The notes beneath the pieces were generated by a model. It had not been told where the DNA came from and did no database searches. It saw nothing but the letters and a program-made list of their open reading frames with translations. 60,287 nt of DNA from Candidatus Aristotella avistercoris (GTDB lineage Bacteria; Bacillota; Clostridia; Oscillospirales; Ruminococcaceae). The stretch spans positions 1 through 60,287 of the forward strand of contig CAJFOV010000018.1 in assembly GCA_904397835.1 (NCBI GenBank), given 5' to 3'. A program made the translations under genes and the position numbers. Of this stretch, positions 23,648 to 32,743 are shown piece after piece (positions within the stretch are counted from its first letter, which is position 1; every line of letters starts with the position of its first letter).

Positions 23648-24917
23648 CTTTGTCGCCTCCTCGTTTGAGTCCCTGAATCAAGGGCAGCAGGACGATGCAG
23701 ACCATGCCTGCTGCAAAGCCGTTGTTGTAGAGGTTGAGCCCCCCATAGAGGGTGCCCACATTGAGCACCACAGAGGAGTGGATGATCCCGGCGATGATCC
23801 CCCAGACTGGACCGAACTGACCTGCGATGGGGGCCAGGCCGGTGGAGAACAGCGCAGCAAGGAGTACAGAAGGGTCGTTCAGTTGCCAGATCATACAGTA
23901 GGAACTGATGACCACTCCCAGTACAATCCAGATGATGTTGCGGATATGTTTGCCGAATGCACCAAAGCCCATGATGGTCATGACGCCGCCAATGGTGGGG
24001 CCGTTGAGATCGCCCCCCACAACCAGCACATAGGTCACGGCAAAGGCGCCCACGATGCCCATGTTGATCAAGGTCACCGGCAGGCCATCCATGACGACAA
24101 AGTCTGCCACCGAGCGGCCGGAGTGGCGGGTCAAGTGGATGATGCCCCGGAAGGAGCGTCCGTTTAACCAAAAACCAGTGCCCACCATGGCAAGGCAGAT
24201 GGCGTAGAGATAGATGGAGAGAATCAGATTGTTGCCGGTGCTCCAAAGGGTGCGGATCTCAAAGGTGTTGCCAAAGGAGCGCAGGATGGAGACCAGCACC
24301 ACCCCCACAAATCCCGCAGCAAACCCCACGTTATAGAGGTTGTAACCCTGGTGAACACGCAGAGTGAAGGCGGAGATGGGGGGCAGAATGAATCCAATGA
24401 GAACGCCAATAAAAACAGGAAACACCAACCGGATTGCGGCGGGCCAATCCTGGGAGATCAGGCCCATCTCTGTCACCACTGGGGAGAGGGTGGTGCCAAA
24501 CAGTGCCACATACACATAGCGTGCGTAGGGTTGGCGCTGGTATTTGGAGTAGAGAAAGACCCCAATGAGGATGGGCAGAGTGTTGACAGGGTTTTTGCCA
24601 AAGAGCGCAAAGCCCCCCATGAGAAAGCAGCAGGCCACGCTCATGCCCGTGAAGGGAACCTTGAGGACCCGCAATAGGAGGATGGCCAGAAGCATAACCA
24701 CCCCGGCATTGAAAAAGGCGCCGCCCATGGAGGCCAATTGAATATAGTCGGTGATGAGCCCGTCCGGTTCCACAATGATCCGTACCATCCCCTGGAGAAT
24801 CTCCCTGGGGTTGCTGACCACACAGGCAAACACCAGCATGGAGCAGGCCATCAGAATCAGCAACGTGAAGACAAAGTCATTCTGACGCTCCTTGCGGTAG
24901 TGCAGTGTCAGATACAT
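23640..24917 (-). CDS. DUF1576 family membrane protein
   Basis: The product has 425 aa from ATG 24917 (ribosome site GGGAGG). About ten to twelve membrane helices fill the protein. Glycine-rich repeats recur in both halves: VHQGYNLYNVGFAAGFVGVVLVSIL and GGLNLYNNGFAAGMVCIVLLPLI share the pattern GxNLYNxGFAAG, indicating an internal duplication such as is found in transporters. GKHIRNIIWIVLG and STGLAPIAGQFGP fit DUF1576 as I know it. It is probably a transporter of unknown substrate. First gene of an operon with the 116-aa protein and the Fe-S protein. Confidence 0.8.
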   Translation of the reverse strand: MYLTLHYRKERQNDFVFTLLILMACSMLVFACVVSNPREILQGMVRIIVEPDGLITDYIQLASMGGAFFNAGVVMLLAILLLRVLKVPFTGMSVACCFLMGGFALFGKNPVNTLPILIGVFLYSKYQRQPYARYVYVALFGTTLSPVVTEMGLISQDWPAAIRLVFPVFIGVLIGFILPPISAFTLRVHQGYNLYNVGFAAGFVGVVLVSILRSFGNTFEIRTLWSTGNNLILSIYLYAICLAMVGTGFWLNGRSFRGIIHLTRHSGRSVADFVVMDGLPVTLINMGIVGAFAVTYVLVVGGDLNGPTIGGVMTIMGFGAFGKHIRNIIWIVLGVVISSYCMIWQLNDPSVLLAALFSTGLAPIAGQFGPVWGIIAGIIHSSVVLNVGTLYGGLNLYNNGFAAGMVCIVLLPLIQGLKRGGDKDA

Positions 24918-24992
24918 CAAATTCCTCCCATCAATGTTGGTGTGATGAAGCGCGCAAGTGCATGAGGGCAGGGGACGCCGTGAGCTGCAGTG

Positions 24993-25021
24993 TATGAAAG
25001 GATGGAAGGATGGAATGTCAA
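24993..25021 (-). promoter_or_regulatory. Weak candidate promoter for the DUF1576 operon
   Basis: Minus-strand TTGACA (25021-25016), 17 bp, TTCATA (24998-24993). The -35 is perfect and the -10 poor. The spacer contains a short repeat (TTCCATCC twice) that could be a regulator site. Confidence 0.35.
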
Positions 25022-25157
25022 CAGCATAACAAGGATAAACCTTCAAAACAACGGTGCGGCCCGAGCTGGAAGATTATTCCGAAATGGAGCAGGCGGTTCC
25101 ATTGATCAGCAGCGTGTGTTCGTCCCGCCATATGACGGACAGGCTTTCAGCCTCCCC

Positions 25158-25778
25158 TCAGGCGCCGTTGTAGACCCGCTGGGGCTTGGGGGAAATCTGT
25201 AAAAAATAAAGATCAATCCCCCCATGGACGGTGTAGATATCCACAAAGGTGTTGCCACCCAGGGCTCCCTGGTCGCTGGAGATCACCCGGGCCTGGTAGG
25301 TCCCATAGGGGGAATCCACCGCTTGTACAACAGTATTGTACCCAAAGGATCCAAAGACGTAAGCAAAGAGGGAGAGAAAGCCCAAAGGGATCAATAGGAC
25401 CACTGTGGCCCCGATGGCCAACGCCGCATGGGTTCGATACCGGATCAAAAGAATGGCCCCACAAATCCAACAGGCTGTCATAGAGAGGAGGACGCCAGTA
25501 CTCCAACCGCTCAGGATCAGGCAGCAGAAGCCATTCAGAAGCGCCATGGGAAGCAGCAGCACTGTGGCCATGCGGCCGGGCCGGGCCAGAGCAGCAGCAG
25601 GGCAGCGGAGGGATAAAACTGCTGCAGCAGCAGAGAGAAGGGCGGTCACCAGGGCCCAGAGAAACACATTGCGTAGGAAAAAGGTGCCGCCCCACACCAG
25701 TGCGATAAGACAGCCCAGAGGTACCACAGAGTAGAATATCAGCAGTGCCACGAAGGCGGCGGCGACAGCCTGTCCCAA
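25158..25778 (-). CDS. Polytopic membrane protein with DUF5412-like C-terminal domain
   Basis: About 206 aa if translation starts at TTG 25778, which has a near-perfect GGAGGTGAT ribosome site 8 bases upstream; GTG starts at 25793 or 25787 would overlap that site. Five membrane helices occupy roughly residues 5-145. The last 60 residues (VVQAVDSPYGTYQARVISSDQGALGG and a following VDIYTV stretch) resemble the extracytoplasmic domain of DUF5412-type proteins, where a short TYxARV...DQGALGG motif recurs. Function unknown. It is separate from the operon to its left. Confidence 0.65.
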   Translation of the reverse strand: MGQAVAAAFVALLIFYSVVPLGCLIALVWGGTFFLRNVFLWALVTALLSAAAAVLSLRCPAAALARPGRMATVLLLPMALLNGFCCLILSGWSTGVLLSMTACWICGAILLIRYRTHAALAIGATVVLLIPLGFLSLFAYVFGSFGYNTVVQAVDSPYGTYQARVISSDQGALGGNTFVDIYTVHGGIDLYFLQISPKPQRVYNGA

Positions 25779-25945
25779 TCCGATCACCTCCACAGGAAAC
25801 AGCCCATCTCTGTTGAAGAAAAGCCACGATTTCTTCTATTATACCTGAAAAGATGTGAGCTGGAAAGAGCTTTTTATGCAGATGGGAAAGGTTGTTGCAG
25901 AAAAGGGGGCAACTGTCCCCGGTGGCTGGATGGCTGGGGATGTGG

Positions 25946-25993
25946 AAAAGCAAAACAGAATCCCTCAGGCACAGTGGTGTTTGAAGGATTCTG
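25946..25993 (-). terminator. Terminator of the phosphate transporter gene
   Basis: Minus-strand CAGAATCCTTCA pairs with TGAGGGATTCTG (one mismatch) and is followed by TTTTGCTTTT. Confidence 0.65.
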
Positions 25994-26034
25994 TCTCAGG
26001 CCCTGTTCGGCAGTTTTTTGCCATCCCTTGCACA

Positions 26035-27042
26035 TCAGCAGAGGTGCAGCAGCAGGTGTGTGAGGAGATACCCCAGGATGCCGCACAGGGGGAAAGTCAG
26101 CACCCAGGCCAGAACCATCTCCCCCAGTGCCCGCAGCCCCAGGTGTTCCCGCCCCAGAGAGAGGGCGGCTCCGGCAGCGGCCGCAGTGCGGGTGTGGGTG
26201 GTGCTCACTGGCAACCCCAACAGGGTCAGCATCCCCAGGGAGAGACAGGCCCCTCCGTCAGAGCAGAGGCCGCCGGAGAGGTTCAGGCGGGCCATCTGCC
26301 CCCCCACCTTTTGGATGATGCGCCTGCCGCCCACGCTGGTGCCAAGGCCCATGGCCGCCGCACACAGCAGCAGGCTCGGCAGGTGCTCCCCCATAGCCAG
26401 TTCCCCGCCGGGGGAGACTCCCTTGGCCAGCAGGTCCGCAGTCACCAGGATCCCCACAAATTTTTGGCCGTCCTGGGCCCCATGGAGAAAGGCCATCCCG
26501 GCGGCGGACAGGGTCAGGCAGCGGTGCAGCGTGCGCACTGGCAGCCGTTCCAGGGATCTTTGAAACAGTACAGCCAACAGAAGGGCAAAGAGGAAGCCTG
26601 TCAGGAGGGAGAGCACCAGCCCCCACAGCACCACAGAGAGCCCTGCCCACAGGTTCCCCTGGGCGTCTGCGGCAAGGCCCGCCCCCAGGAGAGCGGCCAG
26701 AAGGGCGTGGCTCTCGCTGCTGGGCAGGCCAAAGATCCAGCAGGCCAGGGAGAAGAGGACGATGCTCCCCATGGCGGCACAGAGGACACAGCAGGTTTTT
26801 ATGGGGGCAGCGGGGTCCAGGGGCACCAGGGATGTGATGGCCGCGGCCACGGTGGGGTGCAGGAGACTCATCACCGCCACCCCCAGCAGGTTGCACAGGG
26901 CCGCCAGGGAGACGGCTCTCCCATAGGGCAGAACCCCGGTGGTCACCACTGTGACGATGGCATTGGGGGCATCGGTCCAGCCGTTGACAAAGATGACCCC
27001 CACAATCAGGGCCAGCAGCAGAGGCTGCAGCAGATGGGCCAT
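26035..27042 (-). CDS. PiT-family inorganic phosphate transporter
   Basis: The product has 335 aa from ATG 27042 (ribosome site GGGAGGG); the frame is open much further upstream without a ribosome site. About ten helices. Both halves have the duplicated PiT signature: NGWTDAPNAIVTVVTTGVLPYGRAV near the N-terminus and GAQDGQKFVGILVTADLLAKG with LPVSTTHTRTAAAAGAAL in the second half. It carries phosphate (usually as metal phosphate) with protons or sodium. No DUF47/PhoU-like partner adjoins it, which is unusual for Firmicutes PiT genes. Confidence 0.88.
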   Translation of the reverse strand: MAHLLQPLLLALIVGVIFVNGWTDAPNAIVTVVTTGVLPYGRAVSLAALCNLLGVAVMSLLHPTVAAAITSLVPLDPAAPIKTCCVLCAAMGSIVLFSLACWIFGLPSSESHALLAALLGAGLAADAQGNLWAGLSVVLWGLVLSLLTGFLFALLLAVLFQRSLERLPVRTLHRCLTLSAAGMAFLHGAQDGQKFVGILVTADLLAKGVSPGGELAMGEHLPSLLLCAAAMGLGTSVGGRRIIQKVGGQMARLNLSGGLCSDGGACLSLGMLTLLGLPVSTTHTRTAAAAGAALSLGREHLGLRALGEMVLAWVLTFPLCGILGYLLTHLLLHLC

Positions 27043-27226
27043 GCAAGATCCCTCCCTTCGATGAGACATACCAGCCGGTTTGAGACATTGTATGCACCCG
27101 GGAACTAAAATAGATGGAATGACTGAGGATGGATCGTGTGGCACCTGAACCGAGGGAGAGGAGATCTTTTGAACCTGGAGAGGCGGTGCACCGTCCGCTG
27201 TGGACGACGCCCCGCCGGAAGAGGCA

Positions 27227-27263
27227 ACAAAAAACCTGCAGCGCAACCGTGCGCCGCAGGTTT
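27227..27263 (-). terminator. Terminator of the AlkZ-related gene
   Basis: Minus-strand AACCTGCGGCGCA pairs with TGCGCTGCAGGTT (small mismatch) and is followed by TTTTTTG. Confidence 0.78.
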
Positions 27264-27296
27264 CAACGGGATGGATGATGGAATAGGGGAAAGGAA

Positions 27297-27977
27297 TTAG
27301 CTCATGGTCCCCAACAGCGCCAAAAGCTGCCGCTCTTCCGCATGGGGCAGCAGGGTGCGCAGATGGGCCAGAATCCGCTCCCCAGATGCCTGTGGGGCGT
27401 CGTCGTAGGCACTGCAGACCGCTGAAGGGCCAAATTGCGCCTCCGGCGTGGTGTAGCGGGCGGTGGGCCAGCCGTAGGGGAGGCCATGGGCATCCCGGCG
27501 GCATTCAAAGTCCTGAATGTTCACATAGGTCATCATCTGCAGGCGGGTGATGACCGTCTCAAACCCCCGCTGCCCACCTCTGCCGTAACCGCATTGTACC
27601 TTGAGCTCCCTGGTCAACAGGGAGCCGTGGCTCTGTAGGGCGCAATAGATCTGCCGGTCTTTCCAGGGGGCCAGGCCGTCCTCATAGCGGGCCTCAAAGT
27701 CATAGCCGCCCCGGCGGTAGTTGGCAAGGTGAGGAAACCATGCAAGGCTGACAAAGCCCGCCTTGCCCTGGAAGAACTTGCCGTAGACACAGTGCCCGCC
27801 GTTGGCAACAGGGCCCTTCCAGTCCCAGGGGCCCTCCCGCTGGGGGGAGAACCAGAGCTCCGGCGGGGTATGTTCCTCCACGGAAAACCCCGGGATGCTG
27901 TTGCAGAAGAAGGGCAGGAAGCCCATCTCCAGCACCAGGCGCTCCAGTGCCTGGGGAGAGGCGATGGATGCTGTCAT
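27297..27977 (-). CDS. AlkZ-related protein
   Basis: The product has 226 aa from ATG 27977 with AAGGAGGT. It resembles the group annotated AlkZ-related in Clostridia: MGFLPFFCNSIPGFSVEEHT, WDWKGPVANGG, CVYGKFFQGKAGFVSLAWFP, NYRRGGYDFEARYEDGLAP and FETVITRLQMMTYVNIQDF. AlkZ proteins are three winged-helix DNA glycosylases that unhook interstrand cross-links; this shorter relative shares part of the fold, but I cannot identify the AlkZ QxQ catalytic motif. A DNA-repair role is therefore only suggested. It follows rsmI by 36 bp and may be in the same transcript. Confidence 0.78.
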   Translation of the reverse strand: MTASIASPQALERLVLEMGFLPFFCNSIPGFSVEEHTPPELWFSPQREGPWDWKGPVANGGHCVYGKFFQGKAGFVSLAWFPHLANYRRGGYDFEARYEDGLAPWKDRQIYCALQSHGSLLTRELKVQCGYGRGGQRGFETVITRLQMMTYVNIQDFECRRDAHGLPYGWPTARYTTPEAQFGPSAVCSAYDDAPQASGERILAHLRTLLPHAEERQLLALLGTMS

Positions 27978-28013
27978 GATCGCACCTCCTTGCGTGGAAT
28001 GACAGGACGGGGA

Positions 28014-28847
28014 TCACTGCCCCCGCTCCAAGGCCGCCTTGTAGAGAGCTCCCTTTTTGAAACCGGTGATGCTGGCCACCTCCCGGGCGCTCTGAGACAG
28101 GGGTTGGCCATCCTGCACCCGTTGGAGCACCAGTTCCACCGCATCCTCCAAGGTCAGAGCGCTGTCCGCCTCCTGGGGGGCGCCGGAGACCACCAGGACA
28201 AATTCCCCCCGGGGGGCCTGTTCCTGATAGAGGGCCTGGACCTGGGCCAGGGTGGTGCGGATGACCTCCTCATGGACCTTGGTCAGCTCCCGGCAGAGGG
28301 CGATTTCCCGGTCCCCCAGGTAGGCGTACAGATCCTTGAGGGTCTCCACCAGCTTGTGGGGGGCCTCATAGAAGATCAGGGTGCGGGGATCCTGCTGGAG
28401 GGTGAGGAGGTGTTCCCGCCGGCTGTTCTTCTTCACGCTCAGGAACCCCTCAAAGGAAAAGCGGCTGGTGGCAAGGCCGGAGGCGGCCAGGGCGGAGATG
28501 GCGGCGCTGGGGCCGGGGACCACCGAGATGGGGATGCCGTGTTCCCGGCACAGGCGCACCAGATCCTCCCCAGGGTCGGAGATGCAGGGCATCCCCGCAT
28601 CGGTGACAATGGCGCAGCTCTCCCCGTTTTGCAGCCGGCGGAGGATCTCCTCCCCCTTTTGGCGCAGGTTGTGGTCGTGGTAGCTGACCAGAGGCTTTTT
28701 GAGGCCAAAGTGGGTCAGGAGCTTGAGGGTGACCCGGGTGTCCTCTGCGGCGATAAAATCGGCCAGCTCCAGTGTCTGCAGCCCTCTGGGGGACAGATCC
28801 CCCAGGTTGCCAATGGGTGTGCCCACTAGAAAGAGTCTTCCGGACAT
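28014..28847 (-). CDS. rsmI: 16S rRNA (cytidine1402-2'-O)-methyltransferase RsmI
   Basis: A 277-aa SAM-dependent methyltransferase modifying C1402 in the decoding centre of 16S rRNA. ATG 28847 has the ribosome site AGGAGGC. Signatures: LFLVGTPIGNLGDLSPRG at the N-terminus, AEDTRVTLKLL, ESCAIVTDAGMPCISDPG (SAM pocket) and VVPGPSAAISALAASGL. The last 45 residues form the helical tail ending KGALYKAAL. It overlaps the upstream methyltransferase by 22 bp, as yabB and yabC neighbour each other in Bacillus. Confidence 0.95.
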   Translation of the reverse strand: MSGRLFLVGTPIGNLGDLSPRGLQTLELADFIAAEDTRVTLKLLTHFGLKKPLVSYHDHNLRQKGEEILRRLQNGESCAIVTDAGMPCISDPGEDLVRLCREHGIPISVVPGPSAAISALAASGLATSRFSFEGFLSVKKNSRREHLLTLQQDPRTLIFYEAPHKLVETLKDLYAYLGDREIALCRELTKVHEEVIRTTLAQVQALYQEQAPRGEFVLVVSGAPQEADSALTLEDAVELVLQRVQDGQPLSQSAREVASITGFKKGALYKAALERGQ

Positions 28848-29587
28848 GGGTGTGCCTCCTTTCCATAGATACGCAGAACCTCCTGGGAGTAGCCCTGTTC
28901 CCCCTGGACAACCAGGGGAGGGAGGATCCGCAGACCGGGCTTTGCCCCCCGCCTGCCCTCCAATAGAAAGAGCCAGGGGGCTGTGTGGGGCCGCTGCTGC
29001 ACCAGCCGCAGACGCTTGGGTTCCAGCCCCTGGGCGCGCATGGCGCAGATGGCGTCGGTCAGACGCTCCGGCCGCTGGCAGATACAGAGCCTGCCGCCGA
29101 ACTTCAGCAGCCAGCGGGCGGCGGCGCACACATCCTCCAGGGTGCAGCACAGGTCGTGGCGGGCCAGCTGCCGGTGGGGAGCCCTGCTCAGTAGGCCGGA
29201 GCGCTCCCCCTGAAAGTAGGGCGGGTTGCAGGTGACCAGGTCAAAGGCCCCATCCAACTGCTGGGCGGGGAAGAGGGTGCGGATCTCCCGCAGATCCCCC
29301 TGCAGGGGAATCAGCCGGTTCTGCAGGCCGTTGCGTTGGACCGCCTGCTCCAGCTGCCAGATGGCATCCCCCTGCAGATCCACGCCGTAGGCCAGCTGAG
29401 GGCCCCCCTCCCGGAACCACAGCAGGGGGACAATGCCGCACCCGGTGCCCAGGTCCACCGCTCGGTCTCTCCTGCGGACCTGGGCAAAGTCTGAGAGGAG
29501 GAAGGCATCGATGCCAAAGCGGTGCTTGGGACTGGTGCAGAGGAAGAGCTGGGGAGAGAGGGCCTCCCACTGGTAGGATTGGACCAC
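28826..29587 (-). CDS. tRNA1(Val) (adenine37-N6)-methyltransferase-like (TrmN6/YabB)
   Basis: The product has 253 aa with a GTG start and ribosome site GGAGGCGG. A Rossmann-fold N6-adenine methyltransferase: motif I VDLGTGCGIVPLL, acidic ribose-binding YGVDLQGDA, and catalytic NPPYF in DLVTCNPPYFQ. The fold begins with an SPKHRFGIDAFLLSDF segment typical of the TrmN6 group. Bacillus YabB occupies the same place beside rsmI. Substrate by homology only. Confidence 0.88.
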   Translation of the reverse strand: MVQSYQWEALSPQLFLCTSPKHRFGIDAFLLSDFAQVRRRDRAVDLGTGCGIVPLLWFREGGPQLAYGVDLQGDAIWQLEQAVQRNGLQNRLIPLQGDLREIRTLFPAQQLDGAFDLVTCNPPYFQGERSGLLSRAPHRQLARHDLCCTLEDVCAAARWLLKFGGRLCICQRPERLTDAICAMRAQGLEPKRLRLVQQRPHTAPWLFLLEGRRGAKPGLRILPPLVVQGEQGYSQEVLRIYGKEAHPCPEDSF

Positions 29588-29700
29588 AAATGCCGCCTCC
29601 TTAAAGATTAAATGAGCCGCTGGGACTGCGGAGCCTCTGTCGGCCGGCGGCTTGCAAGGACCCCTCCATCATACCACAGGAGGGGCAGAAAACACAGGGC

Positions 29701-29737
29701 AAAAAAATAAAACCGACTCTGCAAAGCCGGTTTTATT
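29701..29737 (-). terminator. Terminator of the ferredoxin gene
   Basis: Minus-strand AAAACCG pairs with CGGTTTT around a partly paired loop and is followed by ATTTTTTT. Confidence 0.75.
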
Positions 29738-29752
29738 CCTCCAAGAATGGAA

Positions 29753-29947
<195 letters not shown>

Positions 29948-29949
29948 TT

Positions 29950-29977
29950 ATTTTATCATATCCTATTGAAATTGCAA
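29950..29977 (-). promoter_or_regulatory. Ferredoxin promoter
   Basis: Minus-strand TTGCAA (29977-29972), 16 bp, TAAAAT (29955-29950), about 25 bp ahead of the start codon. Confidence 0.7.
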
Positions 29978-30078
29978 GGGAGAACTGGAGAAGTTTACTT
30001 AAAGGGTGAGAAAAATTTTGGTTCTTCTCACGGGATCTTCCAACAGGTTTTCCGTCTCGGCGGAACAGGGCAGACCCT

Positions 30079-30732
30079 TTAGAGAGCGGCCAGCTGGCGG
30101 ATACCCTGGGCGATCCGCTGGGGCACCTGGGAAAAGTGCCCTCCGGCATGGAGCTGAAAGGTCACAGTGTTTTTCGTTTGCAGCAGGTAGAGGACCTGCT
30201 GGGTGCAGTCTTGGATCTGGGCCATGCGCCCATTGCGGCTGCGCCGCTCCCGGTCCCCCAGGGAGAGGGCAATCTTTGCACCAACCGGGCGGGGCTGGTT
30301 CTGGAGATATGTCACAAAGCCGTCGTACCACAGGGAGCCGGAGAAGCTCCCCGCCCGGCAGAAGCGGTCAGTCCGGGTCAGGGCATAGAGGGAGAAGAGC
30401 CCTGCCAGGGAGTACCCGGCCAGGCCCCGATCGGCCACGGGGAAGGGGAGGGCCGCCTCGGTTTTGGGGAGAATTTCACTTAACAATTGATGGAGGAAGC
30501 CATCCGCCCCGCCGGAAAAATCATCCCCCTTGGCAAAGACCCGTGGCGCCGGCCAGGGGGACAGATCCCGGTTCCAATCAAAACCGGAGACCTCCACCAG
30601 GGTGCAGCAGGAGTCCAGCAGGGGCCAGACCGACTCCCCCTGGCCGGCCTCCCCCAGCAGATAGATGACCGGCAGCTGCGGCTCCCCCAAAAAGAGTTGG
30701 ACCTGGTGAGGGCCGATGGACCATGCCGTCAT
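30079..30732 (-). CDS. Alpha/beta hydrolase, putative esterase
   Basis: The product has 217 aa from ATG 30732, chosen for its AGGAGGT ribosome site; an upstream in-frame ATG has none. The nucleophile elbow is GYSLAGLFSLYAL, and the late histidine is in HAGGHFSQVPQRI. The layout (LPVIYLLGEAG near the start, SGSLWYDGF) resembles the Fes/IroE-like esterase family, but the protein is short and a siderophore role is not implied by context. There is no signal peptide, so it is cytoplasmic. It lies between ricT and the ferredoxin, an insertion relative to the Bacillus gene order. Confidence 0.75.
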   Translation of the reverse strand: MTAWSIGPHQVQLFLGEPQLPVIYLLGEAGQGESVWPLLDSCCTLVEVSGFDWNRDLSPWPAPRVFAKGDDFSGGADGFLHQLLSEILPKTEAALPFPVADRGLAGYSLAGLFSLYALTRTDRFCRAGSFSGSLWYDGFVTYLQNQPRPVGAKIALSLGDRERRSRNGRMAQIQDCTQQVLYLLQTKNTVTFQLHAGGHFSQVPQRIAQGIRQLAAL

Positions 30733-30820
30733 GGGCAACCACCTCCTGTCATTTTTAACATCCAGCCCCTTTGGCAATGGGCGGGGAACTCCGGCTTTCA
30801 TCCCCTCGAATCAGCGCTGC

Positions 30821-30854
30821 AAAAAGGCCGGTCTGTCTGTTGACAGGCCGGCCT
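30821..30854 (-). terminator. Terminator after ricT
   Basis: Minus-strand AAGGCCGGCCTGTC pairs with GACAGACCGGCCTT (small mismatch) and is followed by TTTTGC. It ends the decarboxylase-to-ricT transcript ahead of the esterase gene. Confidence 0.8.
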
Positions 30855-30862
30855 TGCGGGTA

Positions 30863-31726
30863 CTATTCCATCCCCTTGAGGGCGGCGGCCTCCTTGGCGT
30901 CCACCTTGATCTGGGAATCTTTGATGGTCCTCACATCCCGCCGCTGATAGGTCTGGACCGGGGCATCGCCGGAGCGGTCCAGCCGTACCTTGAGAACACC
31001 GGTGAGGAGGTTCACCTCCGTCACATGGCCCTTGCCATCAGGGGTGGAGACATAGGCCCCCACCTTGGGGGTGACCTTCAGCAGCTCCTCATAGGCGGGC
31101 TGCTCGTACTTCAGGCAGCACATGAGCCGCCCGCAGGTGCCGGAGATCTTGGTGGGGTTCAGGGACAGGCCCTGTTCCTTGGCCATCTTAATGGACACCG
31201 GCTGGAACTCCCCCAAAAAGGTGGAGCAGCAGAAGGGCCGCCCGCAGATACCAAGGCCCCCCAGCATCTTGGCCTCATCCCGCACGCCGATTTGGCGCAG
31301 TTCAATGCGGGTGCGGAAGACCGAGGCCAGGTCCTTGACCAGCTCCCGAAAATCCACCCGGCCGTCTGCGGTGAAATAGAAGAGGATCTTGTTGTTGTCA
31401 AAGGTGTACTCCACATCCACCAGCTTCATCTGCAGCTTGTGGTCGGCAATCTTTTTCAGGCAGATGGAGAAGGCCTGCTTCTCCCGCCGGCGGTTGTTTT
31501 CCACCTGGTCCAGATCCCGCTTGGTGGCCTGGCGCAGCACCTTTTTGAGGGGGGAGACGATCTGCTTGTCGGACACCTCCCGGTTGGCCATGGCCACCTG
31601 GCCGCACTCGATACCCCGGGCGGTCTCCACAATGACCGAATCCCCCTTCTGCAGCTGCAGGCCGCGGGGGTCAAAGTAATAGATTTTTCCAACATTTTTA
31701 AATCGAACGCCGATTACTTCAGCCAT
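30863..31726 (-). CDS. ricT: PSP1-domain regulator RicT (YaaT)
   Basis: The 287-aa Fe-S protein is part of the Ric complex that, in Bacillus, promotes mRNA processing by RNase Y and affects sporulation and competence. ATG 31726 has GGAGGAAC upstream. The PSP1 region spans about 1-200: VGVRFKNVGKIYYFDPRG, DSVIVETARGIECG. The cysteine clusters GICGRPFCC and GTCGRLMCC are the iron-sulfur ligands. The partners ricA/ricF are not in the window. Confidence 0.93.
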   Translation of the reverse strand: MAEVIGVRFKNVGKIYYFDPRGLQLQKGDSVIVETARGIECGQVAMANREVSDKQIVSPLKKVLRQATKRDLDQVENNRRREKQAFSICLKKIADHKLQMKLVDVEYTFDNNKILFYFTADGRVDFRELVKDLASVFRTRIELRQIGVRDEAKMLGGLGICGRPFCCSTFLGEFQPVSIKMAKEQGLSLNPTKISGTCGRLMCCLKYEQPAYEELLKVTPKVGAYVSTPDGKGHVTEVNLLTGVLKVRLDRSGDAPVQTYQRRDVRTIKDSQIKVDAKEAAALKGME

Positions 31727-31763
31727 ATTGTTCCTCCGTGCCCCTGGTGGGGGCAAATCTCTG

Positions 31764-32741
31764 TTATTGCAAACAGCGCCGCAGCCGGCCGCAGAGGGTA
31801 CAGGCGACCAACGTCCCCGACCCGTTGCGCAGCAGCATGCCGCGGGCCTGTTCTATTATATCAAGAATCCGGCTGGCCTGCAATGTGGTTATCCGGCTCT
31901 GCAGATCCTGGAGCCAGTGGGGGCAGGGGTCTCCGTTGTACTTTTGCAGCATCAGAAAGGAGAAGAGGGTCTCCAGCAGCTGCAGCTGCCGGAGCATAAG
32001 TTCCCGCTTGCGCTCATAGAGGGAGAGGGCCGCCAGCAGCTGAAACTCCGTGCCGCCGCAGAGTGCTCTGGCAGCCTGGAGGGCGCTGTCACAGATGGTG
32101 CGCTCCTTTTCGTGCTCCAGCAGATCCAGGGCCTGGCCGATGGTGTTGCCGGACCAAAAGGCGCACTGCTCATACTCGTCGGCAGTGTGGCTGGGGGCGA
32201 GGGTTTCCAGGGCCTTGACACACTGATCCAAGGTCAGCTGCTCCATGCGGATCAGCACGGTCCGAGACAGGATGGTGGGCAGCAGATGGGCGCGGCTGTC
32301 CACCGTGAGGATGAACATGCAGTGCTCCGGAGGTTCCTCCAAAATTTTCAGCAGGGCATTCTGAGCCTGGGTGGACATCTCCTGGGTGTTGCGCAGAATA
32401 TAGACCTTTTTTTCCGCCTCGTTGGGCAGGACAAAGGCGCTCTCCCGGATTTCCCGCACCAGGGAGATATGAAAGCCCTGGACCGCCCCCGTGCCGGAGC
32501 AGATACGCACATCCGGGTGCTTGTCCTGGAGGATTTTGCGGCAGGCGCTGCAGCTCCCGCAGGGGGGATGCTCCCCACGGCAGTTGACGGCGGCGGCGAT
32601 CCAGCGGGCCAGCAGAGTCTTGCCGCTGCCGTTGGGCCCCTCCAGCAGAATGGCATGGGGAAAACGCCCGCCATCTACAAAGGTGGCGAGCGTCTCTTTG
32701 GCCCTTTGGTTATAGAAAAGAGTTTGGCAGATCGGTTCCAA
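31764..32741 (-). CDS. holB: DNA polymerase III subunit delta'
   Basis: A 325-aa AAA+ clamp-loader subunit. TTG start at 32741, two bases after the upstream stop. Walker A GPNGSGKTLLA at about 35, a zinc module CGSCSACRKI preceded by another Cys, the sensor region NALLKILEEPPEHCMFIL, and SRT in the 'SRC' position. The C-terminal helices after about 210 form the collar domain. It loads the sliding clamp with DnaX and HolA. The position between darA and ricT is conserved in Firmicutes. Confidence 0.93.
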   Translation of the reverse strand: MEPICQTLFYNQRAKETLATFVDGGRFPHAILLEGPNGSGKTLLARWIAAAVNCRGEHPPCGSCSACRKILQDKHPDVRICSGTGAVQGFHISLVREIRESAFVLPNEAEKKVYILRNTQEMSTQAQNALLKILEEPPEHCMFILTVDSRAHLLPTILSRTVLIRMEQLTLDQCVKALETLAPSHTADEYEQCAFWSGNTIGQALDLLEHEKERTICDSALQAARALCGGTEFQLLAALSLYERKRELMLRQLQLLETLFSFLMLQKYNGDPCPHWLQDLQSRITTLQASRILDIIEQARGMLLRNGSGTLVACTLCGRLRRCLQ

Positions 32742-32743
32742 AG

